Below, one piece after another: positions 56,550 to 64,000 of a DNA stretch of 64,000 bases. A program made the translations under genes and the position numbers. The notes below the pieces were generated by a model that was given only the letters and a program-made list of their open reading frames with translations, did no database searches and was not told where the DNA came from. Every line of letters starts with the position of its first letter. The first letter of the stretch is position 1. This stretch comes from Acidobacteriota bacterium (GTDB lineage: Bacteria > Acidobacteriota > Terriglobia > Terriglobales > Acidobacteriaceae). The stretch covers positions 372,001 through 436,000 of the forward strand of contig JAJXYY010000042.1 in assembly GCA_021780315.1 (NCBI GenBank). The letters run 5' to 3'.

Positions 56550-57062
56550 ATGTCAGACACCTACTATTTGCGAATTGCCGAGCCGGAGGATGCGCGCTCC
56601 ATCGCTGAGCACAGAGCGAAGATGTTCATTGAAATGGGTCTTCTGCCTCTCACCGATTATGATTTGTTTCTAAACGCTGTTGAAACTTCTACTCAGCATT
56701 TATTGCAGGAAGGCGCATATATGGGTTGGTTTGTGGGCACTGACAGGACAGTTGTCGGTGGTGCTGGGGTATACCTATATCCCCTTCAGCCAATACCGGG
56801 TTGCTACCGCGTTGGTGTCTGGGGGCATATTGCCAATGTGTATATCGACCCAAGCCACAGACGCCGAGGGCTGGCAACACGGCTAATGAATGAAGTCCTT
56901 CAATGGTGTAATGTTCGCACTGTGGATCGTGTGACATTATCTGCATCTGAACAGGGACTGTCATTATATGCACGCCTTGGCTTTGTACGTACCTCTGAAA
57001 TGGAATTCCCTCTCGAAACCTTGCAGAAACGACATTTAGTTGGCATCACGGTAATCGAGTGA
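56550..57062 (+). CDS. GNAT family N-acetyltransferase
   Basis: The 170-residue protein shows the GNAT fold: 'YYLRIAEPEDARSIAEHRAKMF', the central strands 'VVGGAGVYLYP' and 'IANVYIDPSHRRRGLATRLMNEVL' (acetyl-CoA pyrophosphate loop RRxGxA), and 'VTLSASEQGLSLYARLGFV'. ATG 56550 starts the conserved part. It converges on the minus-strand peptide cluster, ending 65 bases from the exporter gene. In microcin C clusters a GNAT domain (MccE C-terminus) acetylates the processed toxin to give self-immunity, so an immunity role is possible here; that is inference. Confidence 0.85.
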   Translation: MSDTYYLRIAEPEDARSIAEHRAKMFIEMGLLPLTDYDLFLNAVETSTQHLLQEGAYMGWFVGTDRTVVGGAGVYLYPLQPIPGCYRVGVWGHIANVYIDPSHRRRGLATRLMNEVLQWCNVRTVDRVTLSASEQGLSLYARLGFVRTSEMEFPLETLQKRHLVGITVIE

Positions 57063-57126
57063 GAATCTCAGTCCGCGTGGAAAATTGATTGAATCATTAC
57101 ACTATCCGGTTAAGATCCGAACCTCT

Positions 57127-58407
57127 TTAAAACGCAACGATGTCGTCCACCCGACCTGCTCCCCTTCTATTTCCCTTTATAGAAAGGTCAACAAAGATCA
57201 GCAGAAGAACGCCCGTCATTGCGGTAACTAAAGTATCAGACGCGAGCATTCCATTGAGGCCGAACCGGCTATATCCGAATCCATTCAAAGCGCCGAGAAG
57301 AACAATGGGAACATTGCTAAGGCTTGTGAGAAGAGTAAATTGGGTTGCTGCTAGGGGATTCTTGAGCCCTACAATCTCAAACATCAATGTAGAATATGCA
57401 GTATAGCTTATCCCTTGGAAGAGGTTGTATAAAAAACAGCCCACCATGTAGAAGATAAGCACCTTGGGGCCTGCGATTAGACCGCCGGTCACAATCGTCG
57501 CTAGCAGGGCTGGTAGTACATATGCCCATAGTGAGTCGATCTTATGACAAACCCAGATTCCAATTAGAGCTCCTATTCCCGATGCGATTGCTGTCAAGGG
57601 ACCGCTGATAATCGTAACGAGCTTTTCCGAAACGTGAAAGCTGTTGCCCAGGGGCGCAAAGTTAAGAGCGAAGCACGCGACTGGAAGCAGATAAACGAGC
57701 ATGCCATAACGACAGCGCTTCGACCCTATCGCTTTGTAGAGATCCCTCCAAAACATACGTAACATTTCTCGCGACTTTACAGTGCGAAACAAAGGAGGAG
57801 GAAAGAAAAAACATGTCACCAGTGGCAACACAAACAGAGCCGCCAAAAGGAGCAGTGTCCACGCCAATGGCAAAGACCGGATCAAGGCAACGACTATACT
57901 CCCAAACGTAGGACCGATTGCCAACCGCGCAACCTGCTTCCACCCGGCAACCGCAGCAACCTGATCGTCTTGCAGAAATTCCGAAGTCCATGCCTCGATT
58001 GAACGACCACACATCTCTGCAGAAAGAAATCCTACGAGGAGGATTCCAGACAGGAAGGCTAGGTTACTAATGCACAGGATTGCGAATACGAGGCAGATTG
58101 CAGCGATTGCGCAAAGGAGATATGTATAGGAACGCCTGCTTAACAAAATATCAAGAAGGGGTGACAAGCATAATCCCCAGGAGCCAGGCGAGGTCGCAAT
58201 TGCAACGATGACAGAAATCCGCCCGACACTTACGCCTTTTGCCGCCAATAGAATGGGTACTGAGGTAAGAATGAAAAAGGTAAAGAGTCCGGGTGAGGCT
58301 ACGGCGATCCCAATAAGCCACGCTGGCAGCTTCCTCTCTGCGATCGGGTTAACCTGTGGTCTGAAAACTAGCAGAAAATCCCCCAGGATCAGCAGACACA
58401 CTATCAA
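57127..58407 (-). CDS. MFS transporter, candidate peptide-nucleotide exporter
   Basis: The 426-residue protein has about 12 hydrophobic helices and an overall AmpG/NarK-like MFS pattern ('WLIGIAVASPGLFTFFILTSVPILLAAKGVSVGRI', 'LYNLFQGISYTAYSTLMFEIVGLKNPLAATQF'). TTG 58407 or GTG 58401 are the possible starts; neither has a strong ribosome binding site. It follows the glycosyltransferase gene by 15 bases and is the last gene of the minus-strand cluster. Microcin C clusters use an MFS exporter (MccC) to secrete the product and protect the producer. Here that role is inferred from context. Confidence 0.8.
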   Translation of the reverse strand: MIVCLLILGDFLLVFRPQVNPIAERKLPAWLIGIAVASPGLFTFFILTSVPILLAAKGVSVGRISVIVAIATSPGSWGLCLSPLLDILLSRRSYTYLLCAIAAICLVFAILCISNLAFLSGILLVGFLSAEMCGRSIEAWTSEFLQDDQVAAVAGWKQVARLAIGPTFGSIVVALIRSLPLAWTLLLLAALFVLPLVTCFFFPPPLFRTVKSREMLRMFWRDLYKAIGSKRCRYGMLVYLLPVACFALNFAPLGNSFHVSEKLVTIISGPLTAIASGIGALIGIWVCHKIDSLWAYVLPALLATIVTGGLIAGPKVLIFYMVGCFLYNLFQGISYTAYSTLMFEIVGLKNPLAATQFTLLTSLSNVPIVLLGALNGFGYSRFGLNGMLASDTLVTAMTGVLLLIFVDLSIKGNRRGAGRVDDIVAF

Positions 58408-58422
58408 ACTTAAGAAGCGCTT

Positions 58423-59256
58423 TTAGATTCCAAGCTCGACCCTATAATCTGCAATTTTTTGTTCTAGCTCGAGCGCCCTTCGCAAGTCAGGCGTCAATAA
58501 CTGACTTCGGAAGAATTGCTCTGCCTCATCGTATCTGCCTTCTTTCATGCAACGGGTCACCACATCGCGAGAAGCAGTGTGAAATGTCAACGTTATTGGC
58601 TGCGCAGGATCATCCCACCAATAGTCGGAGAACGTGCCCAACGCCCTATACTTCGACAACCATGCGCTATATGTTGGGCAACCATAATGCAATACAACCA
58701 TTCCGTCGAATTGATGATCTTCTCCCACAAAACCCGCAAACTCATGCGCATGCTTGGCATGAACGCTTGATTGACAGCGAACCATCGCTTTGCCATTAGA
58801 GTACAAATTAAATGTCATTTTCCCATTTAGTTTAAACGTGGTGCATTCAAGAAAGGCATTTTGTGCCTCCCATACCGGCCATGCTTCATGATTTAAAAAG
58901 CGAATTTGCCCAGCCAAGTCGGTATTCAGAGACTCCAATAAATGCCGATCAGCAGGATAGAGCAATTCATCCACATCCAAGTGACAAAGCCATCGTGCTC
59001 CCATTGCGGCAGCGAGTCGCAGCGCTTCATCTGTATTTGCATTCTGCCTTAGCAGCAATCTGTTGAGCGGGCTACTACCGTGGATTTGGGAACCACCGCG
59101 TGTGAGAATGCGAGTATCTTTTGGCAGATAGTGGCTAGCAATTTCTTTTGGGTCATCGAGCCAAACTATGATGTGGTCGAATAATCTCAAGTGATGCATG
59201 CACCAAAGCGCAAACTGCTGATCCAAGCCCTTTACCGTCGTTGTAAGAACAAACAT
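58423..59256 (-). CDS. Glycosyltransferase (Glyco_tranf_2_4 / GT92-like)
   Basis: This 277-residue GT-A-like transferase has the typical opening 'TTTVKGLDQQFALWCMHHLRLFDHIIVWLDD', the metal-binding 'WLCHLDVDELLYP' (DVD about residues 94-96), and the later 'SVHAKHAHEFAGF' and 'VVLHYGCPTYSAWLSKYRALG'. It probably acts in the cytoplasm on the product of the neighbouring peptide-adenylating enzyme, or on a cell-surface glycan. It lies 108 bases after the dioxygenase gene and just before the exporter. The ribosome binding site is poor. Confidence 0.82.
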   Translation of the reverse strand: MFVLTTTVKGLDQQFALWCMHHLRLFDHIIVWLDDPKEIASHYLPKDTRILTRGGSQIHGSSPLNRLLLRQNANTDEALRLAAAMGARWLCHLDVDELLYPADRHLLESLNTDLAGQIRFLNHEAWPVWEAQNAFLECTTFKLNGKMTFNLYSNGKAMVRCQSSVHAKHAHEFAGFVGEDHQFDGMVVLHYGCPTYSAWLSKYRALGTFSDYWWDDPAQPITLTFHTASRDVVTRCMKEGRYDEAEQFFRSQLLTPDLRRALELEQKIADYRVELGI

Positions 59257-59364
59257 ACTAAGTACCCGGAATCTTCTGATGTGTCCTTAAAGCTGACATG
59301 ATTGCTGCCACAGCACGGCAGTTAAGACCGCCGATTGCACTGCAGATGATCCCTTGATCGTCAA

Positions 59365-60267
59365 CTAAAAGAATTTGGATTTATAACTTATTGGCAGGCG
59401 AACCGGAACCGTTTCTTCTGAATCAACAACATTGCATCGCTCATCAAGCGCTACTAGTCGTGAATTAGCCCAACCATTCGTATAGAGGCTCCAGTCCAGA
59501 GGAAGGTAGGGCTGGTAGGGAGGCTGGGTCTGCCATTTCAAGATAGGCTCCCTTATACCTTGGTAACGTACATCCATTGAAAGTCGAATTGAGTCACTGT
59601 GGTTGTCGGTTGCTCCATGGATAGTTGTAGGCGGGAAAATAATGATGTCGCCGAGCTTGTAGTCTGTCACTAACCAGCCCGGGTGATCTTCTGGAATATC
59701 CAGAAAACCTTTTTCCTTGCCATTATCGGTCGTCTCATGTAGACCATCAGTATGGGATCGAGTCAGGATTCTTAACGCCCCTTGCTCAATCGGAACATCC
59801 TTCAAAGGGATCCAAGCAGATAGAAAGTTCACGCTCCCGCCGACGTAGGTATAATCCTGATGTACAGGGACGGTTCTCCATCGCGTTGAGGGAACGACAA
59901 CTCGCGCCATTCGACGTGGATGTACTATCACTTCATCGTCTAACAATCTCTCAATGAGTTCGATGGCCGATTTGTCAAATGGAACACGATGAAACTCTTC
60001 AAGGCTTAATATGGCAGTGTGGAGCCGTACAAAACGAGGGTCATGGCTCGGAATTGGTACGTCGGCTTTGCATTTTGCAGCCGCCCTTGGAAAGTCCTTG
60101 TCAATCCAGTCCTGGTCCCATAACAGATCTAAAATGCGGTTCCGTACTTCTCTGATTAACTCTAAATCAAGAATCTCCCTAAAAAGTAAATAGCCTTCCT
60201 CGCGCAATTTTTCCTTCAGCGCGCTTGTGTTATGCCATAACTGTGTCGACTCCTCTAACTGATTCAT
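59365..60267 (-). CDS. Phytanoyl-CoA dioxygenase (PhyH) family Fe(II)/2-oxoglutarate oxygenase
   Basis: This 300-residue protein has the PhyH iron site: H136 and D138 in 'VHQDYTYVGG' and H217 in 'TTIHGATDNHSDSIRLS', with R228 for 2-oxoglutarate. Its N-terminus 'YLLFREILDLELIREVRNRIL' is typical. It would hydroxylate a carbon of a small molecule or peptide using oxygen and 2-oxoglutarate. The GGAGGTGAGCG ribosome binding site precedes ATG 60267, inside the end of the E1-like gene (38-base overlap), so the two are translationally coupled. It is likely a tailoring enzyme of the peptide product. Confidence 0.88.
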   Translation of the reverse strand: MNQLEESTQLWHNTSALKEKLREEGYLLFREILDLELIREVRNRILDLLWDQDWIDKDFPRAAAKCKADVPIPSHDPRFVRLHTAILSLEEFHRVPFDKSAIELIERLLDDEVIVHPRRMARVVVPSTRWRTVPVHQDYTYVGGSVNFLSAWIPLKDVPIEQGALRILTRSHTDGLHETTDNGKEKGFLDIPEDHPGWLVTDYKLGDIIIFPPTTIHGATDNHSDSIRLSMDVRYQGIREPILKWQTQPPYQPYLPLDWSLYTNGWANSRLVALDERCNVVDSEETVPVRLPISYKSKFF

Positions 60268-61414
60268 CGCTCACCTCCATTCCACACCAGGAACAATCAC
60301 TCCGTTTACCAGCATGAAGAGTTTCTGATTTTAGATCTGTGAGTGTCAGGCGGAATCGTTTCTCTCTCAACGGAACATCTTTGAAACCAGCCAAGAACTT
60401 AACTGCGCTATCTGCTACCAACCCAGCCATTACACTCAGAGAAGGCGATGATTGCCAAGCATTAACAAGCCTGGCCCCATTCATAAATTGGGTGTGCAAT
60501 CTTGCCTGACTTATTCTGTCAGTATCTCCATCCCCAGAATAAACCGTCCTTCTAACGTTCTCCCGGATGCATTCAAGACAGGGGCCATCGCCATTATTTT
60601 CGAGTAAGGGGCCAGCCGTAATCTCGAAAGGGTCGGCTGCCATATCGATAACCGGAATTCGAGCACTAAAGGCCTCCCGGTGGACGATGGCTTCGGTCGT
60701 TCCATCCCGAAAGAAGGATAGATTTGCCCAGCAAAGCGCTAAAAGGTCTGTGGCCCCAAGCATCTCTCTGATTTTGGCGGCATCACCCGGAACGAAAGTG
60801 AAATGAGTTTCTACCTTCACATTTGGATTGATTCGAGCGATGGACTCCGCGGCGCTCTCAACCTTTGGTTTGCCAATTTGGGAAACATCATAAAGTACCT
60901 GACGATTGAGATTTGAATGTTCGACAGTATCACCATCGAAGAGTCGCAGTTGTCCTATGCCAGCTAACGCGAGATGTAACGAGAGCCATGTCCCCCAGCC
61001 CCCCATCCCGAACACCGTAACCGTTTTGGAATGCAAAGACTCTTGATACCGAAACCCTGGTTTTCCGAGCGCATCGAGAAGAGAGAATAGCAGGATTTGT
61101 CTATCGTAGAGTTCCATCTCTCGACGGGATAGAACCTCGGATTCCGCACTCGCGTCATCAAGGAGATTTCTCCGGGATAAGTCCTCAAGGGTTGCGACGA
61201 TATCCTTTTCATCCACCTCTGGATGTTTTTCGCGAAAGGTCTTGATGAGGCGTGGCACTGTTCGAGTGCCGTCCAGCATCTCGAGCAGGTCAATCAATGG
61301 CTGCTCCGCACCTTTGAGGAGAAACGCACGGTGTGGAATCTCGCCGATGCACACCTCGCTACCACTTACTTTAATAAGATTATGACAAAGCTTAACTCGA
61401 GGCTTTCCCAGCAT
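60230..61414 (-). CDS. E1-like (ThiF/MccB-type) peptide-adenylating enzyme with N-terminal RRE-like domain
   Basis: In this 394-residue protein, residues 1-90 look like a PqqD/RRE winged helix or MccB peptide clamp ('FLLKGAEQPLIDLLEMLDGTRTVPRLIKTF', 'VATLEDLSRRNLLDD'). An intact E1 adenylation domain follows: 'VFGMGGWGTWLSLHLALAGIGQLRLFDGDTVEHSNLNRQVLYDVSQIGKPK' with GxGGxG (about 136-141), the Asp, Asn/Arg and Lys nucleotide contacts, and zinc cysteines C279/C282 ('CLEC') and C374/C377 ('CSWC'). ATG 61414 with GGAG six bases upstream is preferred to TTG 61426. MccB-type enzymes adenylate a C-terminal Asn of a short peptide; the small ORF upstream ends in Asn. Confidence 0.85.
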   Translation of the reverse strand: MLGKPRVKLCHNLIKVSGSEVCIGEIPHRAFLLKGAEQPLIDLLEMLDGTRTVPRLIKTFREKHPEVDEKDIVATLEDLSRRNLLDDASAESEVLSRREMELYDRQILLFSLLDALGKPGFRYQESLHSKTVTVFGMGGWGTWLSLHLALAGIGQLRLFDGDTVEHSNLNRQVLYDVSQIGKPKVESAAESIARINPNVKVETHFTFVPGDAAKIREMLGATDLLALCWANLSFFRDGTTEAIVHREAFSARIPVIDMAADPFEITAGPLLENNGDGPCLECIRENVRRTVYSGDGDTDRISQARLHTQFMNGARLVNAWQSSPSLSVMAGLVADSAVKFLAGFKDVPLREKRFRLTLTDLKSETLHAGKRSDCSWCGMEVSDESVRGVDTVMA

Positions 61415-61488
61415 GATCAGCTCCAACGCAACTAGGTACTAGGCGCGACAGAAGGAAGATATAGCGCGTACAAACAAGGAATTAAGGC

Positions 61489-61519
61489 ACAGGCCCTCGC
61501 GGATTCCGCCAAGGCCTGT
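61489..61519 (-). terminator. Strong hairpin between the short peptide ORF and the E1-like gene
   Basis: On the minus strand the outer arms ACAGGCC and GGCCTGT pair, continued by a wobble, one A-T pair, one mismatch and an inner GCGGA/TCCGC stem. It is followed by moderately T-rich sequence (CCTTAATTCCTTGTTT) rather than a clean T-run, so it may be an attenuator or an mRNA-stabilising 3' end for the peptide message. Confidence 0.7.
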
Positions 61520-61529
61520 ACATATGGGT

Positions 61530-61607
61530 TTAGTTGTACATGGCATGTTCTTCGGTGGCCACGGCAACTCGCTTCTCGATTGCACAGAAAACAACGGTCT
61601 TCAACAT
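61530..61607 (-). CDS. 25-residue peptide ending in Asn, candidate MccA-like precursor
   Basis: The ORF begins MLKTVVFCAIEK and ends ATEEHAMYN, followed by TAA. An AAAGGAG ribosome binding site sits seven bases before the ATG, and a near-consensus promoter lies upstream, so it is very likely translated. It is separated from the E1-like gene by a hairpin, the same order (short peptide, hairpin, adenylating enzyme) seen in microcin C operons. There the peptide's C-terminal Asn is turned into an adenylated or cytidylated N-P linkage. The peptide is unrelated in sequence to MccA of E. coli. Translation is well supported; the precursor role is inference. Confidence 0.68.
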   Translation of the reverse strand: MLKTVVFCAIEKRVAVATEEHAMYN

Positions 61608-61668
61608 GGAGAGCTCCTTTCTTAGTAAATTTGGAGATACGTCGGCATCTCTGAAGAGACGTGGACGG

Positions 61669-61697
61669 ATGATAACTCACGTTCAAAGAAGGGTCAA
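61669..61697 (-). promoter_or_regulatory. Sigma70-like promoter for the peptide/E1 operon
   Basis: On the minus strand TTGACC (-35, 61697-61692) and TATCAT (-10, 61674-61669) are separated by exactly 17 bases. Transcription would start near 61662, leaving a leader of about 55 bases before the peptide ATG. Confidence 0.65.
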
Positions 61698-62040
61698 TAC
61701 ATTTTATCCCGGCAAGTTATACGGCTTCGCAATTGTGATATTGTCAATTGGCATCGTCGATGTTCTCGATAGATCGAATTGCTGATGGCATGACTACCTG
61801 TGGTCCGTGTCCTCTCGCCCTACATATTTCAACCAATACTGAGATTAGCTTTGGCAAAAGGAGCATTGAATCTTTTGAAAAGGTGGATACTCGGATGTTG
61901 GTTAGTAGGTATATTTTTGTCGCCTTTCGATTAATCTTAATTTAAATTGGGGTCAATCTCTGGAGGTTCGCGTCAAAAGCTATTCACTACAAAGACGTGC
62001 GCCTCGCTCCCAGGACTCAGCCTGATCCTACTTACCGACT
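61698..62040. other. Divergent intergenic region
   Basis: It lies between the minus-strand peptide operon and the plus-strand efflux genes. It is AT-rich and no gene was recognised. The promoter for the efflux operon must lie here but was not assigned. Confidence 0.5.
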
Positions 62041-63276
62041 ATGGGAATCAACAGGAAATCCGTGGTTGAAACCACCAATGTAAGTTCATTTGACGACGTC
62101 TCAATCGACGGCGAGCCTCAACTTGGACCGTCCGCACAGGATGGGCCGCGAGAACGCGTTTCAAGGATTCGAGTAGTCGTGATAGCGATCGTCGCTCTGC
62201 TGATTACGATTGCCACACTTGGTTATTCTCTGTATATAAGGGCATTTCCCAACACCGACGACGCCAGAATTGAGGGCAACATCATTACCATTAGTTCAAG
62301 AGTCCCGGGAACTCTCACTGAGGTCGCTATCGAGGACGGCGAACAGGTGAGCCCAGGTCAGCTCTTGGCTAGGCTTGATCCTAAAGACTTATCTATCATC
62401 CGGAATAGAACTGAACTGCAGACCAAGAATGCTTCGGCGCTCTCCGATGCGCTTGCGGTTGGAATCGCGCTGAAAAGGAAAACCAACAGCGACGCTGTGC
62501 TTAGCTGTAGGGAAGAACTGAAAGCGGCTGCAGCAGCACAGCTTGTTGCGTCCGCGAGGCTGCGTGAAGCGCAAGCAGAAGAGTTGGAGGCGAAAAACAA
62601 CGAGGCGAGGGCCGCACAAATGCGCGATATGATTTCCCAAAAAGATTATGAGTCTTTCGTTACGCGGCACCAGATTACACAAGCTGCATTAGAAGCCGCT
62701 GGCGAAGAACTAACGGAATCGGTTGCTAAGAGGGACCAAGCTCAAGTTTCGCTTGACGATGCCCTTGCCCAAGAAAAACAAATTGCTCAACTAGAGCTTC
62801 AGTGGGAGGCCGCAAAGGCGTCGGAACGTTTAGAACATCAGAATGTCTTGGCAGCTTTGAGAAATCTCTCGTACACCACCATAGTCGCTCCATCTGATGG
62901 AATCGTTCAAAAGAAAGAAGCGCAGGTCGGCGAGGTTGTTCAGACGGGCCAACCACTACTCGCGATTGTATCGTTAAGCCATCTGTGGGTCTCCGCGAAT
63001 TACAAGGAGACTCAATTGGCAGGCGTCAGGGTTGGTCAGAAGGTGCGCGTTCATGTTGATGCCCTGGGAACCACCTTCAATGGATACGTAAGAAGCATTG
63101 GAGGTGCGGCAGCATCAATGTTTGATTTGCTTCCGCCTGAAGACTCCAACGGAAATTATGTCAAGATTGTGCAGCGTATTCCCGTGAGAATTGACCTAGA
63201 AGGGAAGAAGGAAGATTTAGCGCGACTTCGTCCGGGCATGTCCGTCGAACCCACGATAAATACAACAGGTTGGTGA
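62041..63276 (+). CDS. EmrA/HlyD-type membrane fusion protein
   Basis: The 411-residue protein has a single N-terminal membrane helix (about residues 44-64, 'IRVVVIAIVALLITIATLGYSLYI'). The barrel-sandwich half-motif 'NTDDARIEGNIITISSRVPGTLTEVAIEDGEQVSPGQLLARLD' is followed by a long coiled coil (about 115-270) and the returning lipoyl half 'TIVAPSDGIVQKKEAQVGEVVQTGQPLLAIVS'. It bridges an inner-membrane MFS pump to an outer-membrane channel. The pump gene follows seven bases later. Its divergent position next to the peptide cluster suggests export or immunity for that product, but general drug efflux is equally possible. Confidence 0.9.
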   Translation: MGINRKSVVETTNVSSFDDVSIDGEPQLGPSAQDGPRERVSRIRVVVIAIVALLITIATLGYSLYIRAFPNTDDARIEGNIITISSRVPGTLTEVAIEDGEQVSPGQLLARLDPKDLSIIRNRTELQTKNASALSDALAVGIALKRKTNSDAVLSCREELKAAAAAQLVASARLREAQAEELEAKNNEARAAQMRDMISQKDYESFVTRHQITQAALEAAGEELTESVAKRDQAQVSLDDALAQEKQIAQLELQWEAAKASERLEHQNVLAALRNLSYTTIVAPSDGIVQKKEAQVGEVVQTGQPLLAIVSLSHLWVSANYKETQLAGVRVGQKVRVHVDALGTTFNGYVRSIGGAAASMFDLLPPEDSNGNYVKIVQRIPVRIDLEGKKEDLARLRPGMSVEPTINTTGW

Positions 63277-63282
63277 TATGGA

Positions 63283-64000
63283 ATGGCCATGTCTATGAGG
63301 CGGGGGCTAGTACTTTTTTCGGTGCTTGTGCCCACGTTTTTGGAGATCCTCGACATGACCATTGTCAATGTGAGCCTTTATCACATCGGTGGAAATCTAG
63401 GGGCATCGATCCAGGAAACCACTTGGGTTATTAGCGGTTACCTGATGTCAAATGCGATAACGATGGCACTGAGTGGTCGAATCGCAGAATTTCTTGGCAA
63501 GAGAAATTATCTCCTCATCTCAATCGGAGGCTTCACTATAGCCTCGGTGCTCTGTGGCGTCTCACCTAATCTTCCCGCGCTTGTGTTGTGTCGCGTGGTA
63601 CAGGGAGCTTTCGGAGGTGGTCTTCAACCTTTGTCGCTCACACTCATAGCAGAAGTGTTTGAACAGCAGGAGCAGCCCCGAACTATTGCAATATGGGCTC
63701 AAAGTGTCAGCGCCGCTCCGCTTGTCGGCCCCGTGTTAGGAGGATTTATTACCGACCAGTTGGGCTGGCGATGGATCTTTTTACTCAATCTTCCAATCGG
63801 TGTGATTTCATATCTCGTAGTGAATTCAGTCACGCGTAATTCCAAAACCCTGTCTTTGAAAAGTAGGGACAGAATTGATGTTCGCGGTGCCTACCTTTTG
63901 ATTATCGCGCTAGCGTCGCTGCAGATGGTGATCGAACGCGGAAACGAAGTGTCATGGTTCTCATCAAAGCTGATTACCGGTCTTGCGATAATGTGCATTT
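63283..64000 (+). CDS. EmrB/QacA-type DHA2 multidrug MFS transporter (cut by window end)
   Basis: The first 239 residues are present. The DHA2 family opening 'LVPTFLEILDMTIVNVSLYHIGGNLGAS' is followed by 'QETTWVISGYLMSNAITMALSGRIAEFLGKRNYLL', the motif C region 'APLVGPVLGGFITDQLGWRWIFLLNLPIGV' and about six helices so far. ATG 63283 continues as MAMSMRRG; an earlier ATG at 63278 stops at once. It works with the fusion protein upstream as an EmrAB-type proton-driven efflux pump. The gene continues beyond 64000. Confidence 0.9.
   Translation, partial: MAMSMRRGLVLFSVLVPTFLEILDMTIVNVSLYHIGGNLGASIQETTWVISGYLMSNAITMALSGRIAEFLGKRNYLLISIGGFTIASVLCGVSPNLPALVLCRVVQGAFGGGLQPLSLTLIAEVFEQQEQPRTIAIWAQSVSAAPLVGPVLGGFITDQLGWRWIFLLNLPIGVISYLVVNSVTRNSKTLSLKSRDRIDVRGAYLLIIALASLQMVIERGNEVSWFSSKLITGLAIMCI

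Noticed and set aside
61432..61686. 84-codon minus-strand ORF covering the short peptide region
   Set aside because: It overlaps the 25-codon ORF in another frame, runs through the hairpin, and has no ribosome binding site; the short ORF has promoter, ribosome binding site and context.

Overview
The window looks like an accessory-rich stretch of an acidobacterial (Terriglobia-like) chromosome. Pointers are an Oar-like TonB receptor with an N-terminal carboxypeptidase-regulatory domain (20418-23138), a regulator of a type common in Acidobacteria (23602-24447), membrane-anchored CHAT/TPR protein, IorAB-type oxidoreductase with its own cytochrome c, and several ECF sigma/anti-sigma pairs. No rRNA, tRNA or CRISPR array was seen. 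The taxonomic reading is inference from gene style only.

Layout. 1-12 kb: regulators (OmpR-type wing, AraC, XRE/S24-like), then a CHAT-TPR protein plus S41 protease bracketed by 21-bp direct repeats, an APH-fold kinase, an ECF sigma/anti-sigma pair and a Myb/SANT-like regulator. 12-18 kb: UpxY/NusG-type antiterminator, UDP-sulfoquinovose synthase (sqdB), a family-2 glycosyltransferase, and wreckage of an IS5-type transposase joined to the 3' end of a group II intron. 18-24.5 kb: ECF sigma, anti-sigma, HEAT-type exported protein, TonB-dependent receptor and a regulator.

24.5-39.1 kb is the first highlight: a thiopeptide/pyritide-type RiPP cluster. A 59-residue precursor with a thiopeptide-like leader and predicted 16-residue core is followed by a perfect hairpin and then ten tightly coupled genes: leader-binding/YcaO fusion, LanB-type glutamylating dehydratase, elimination protein, SagB-type dehydrogenase, a second SpaB_C-type protein fitting the pyridine synthase, a second (degenerate) ThiF/YcaO-like protein, ABC exporter pair, a glycosyltransferase and a protein resembling DUF6065. 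Together these can make azol(in)es, dehydroamino acids and probably a pyridine-closed macrocycle, then export and possibly glycosylate it.

40-54.9 kb: sterol desaturase/fatty acid hydroxylase, a frameshifted YqcI/YcgG gene, a LytS/LytTR two-component pair, the IorA-IorB-cytochrome c operon, a broken phosphopantetheinyl transferase, a twice-frameshifted methylmalonyl-CoA mutase with intact MeaB and epimerase genes, and an intact second phosphopantetheinyl transferase closed by a strong terminator. Four frameshifts in about 9 kb are either decay or base-calling errors.

55-64 kb: a truncated conjugative relaxase/helicase, then the second highlight. On the minus strand a 25-residue ORF ending in Asn, with a near-consensus promoter and ribosome binding site, is followed by a strong hairpin and by an E1-like adenylating enzyme with an N-terminal RRE-like region, a PhyH dioxygenase, a glycosyltransferase and an MFS exporter; a GNAT acetyltransferase converges on it. 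This is the organisation of a microcin C-like peptide-nucleotide pathway with new tailoring genes. A divergent EmrA/EmrB-type efflux pair runs off the right edge.
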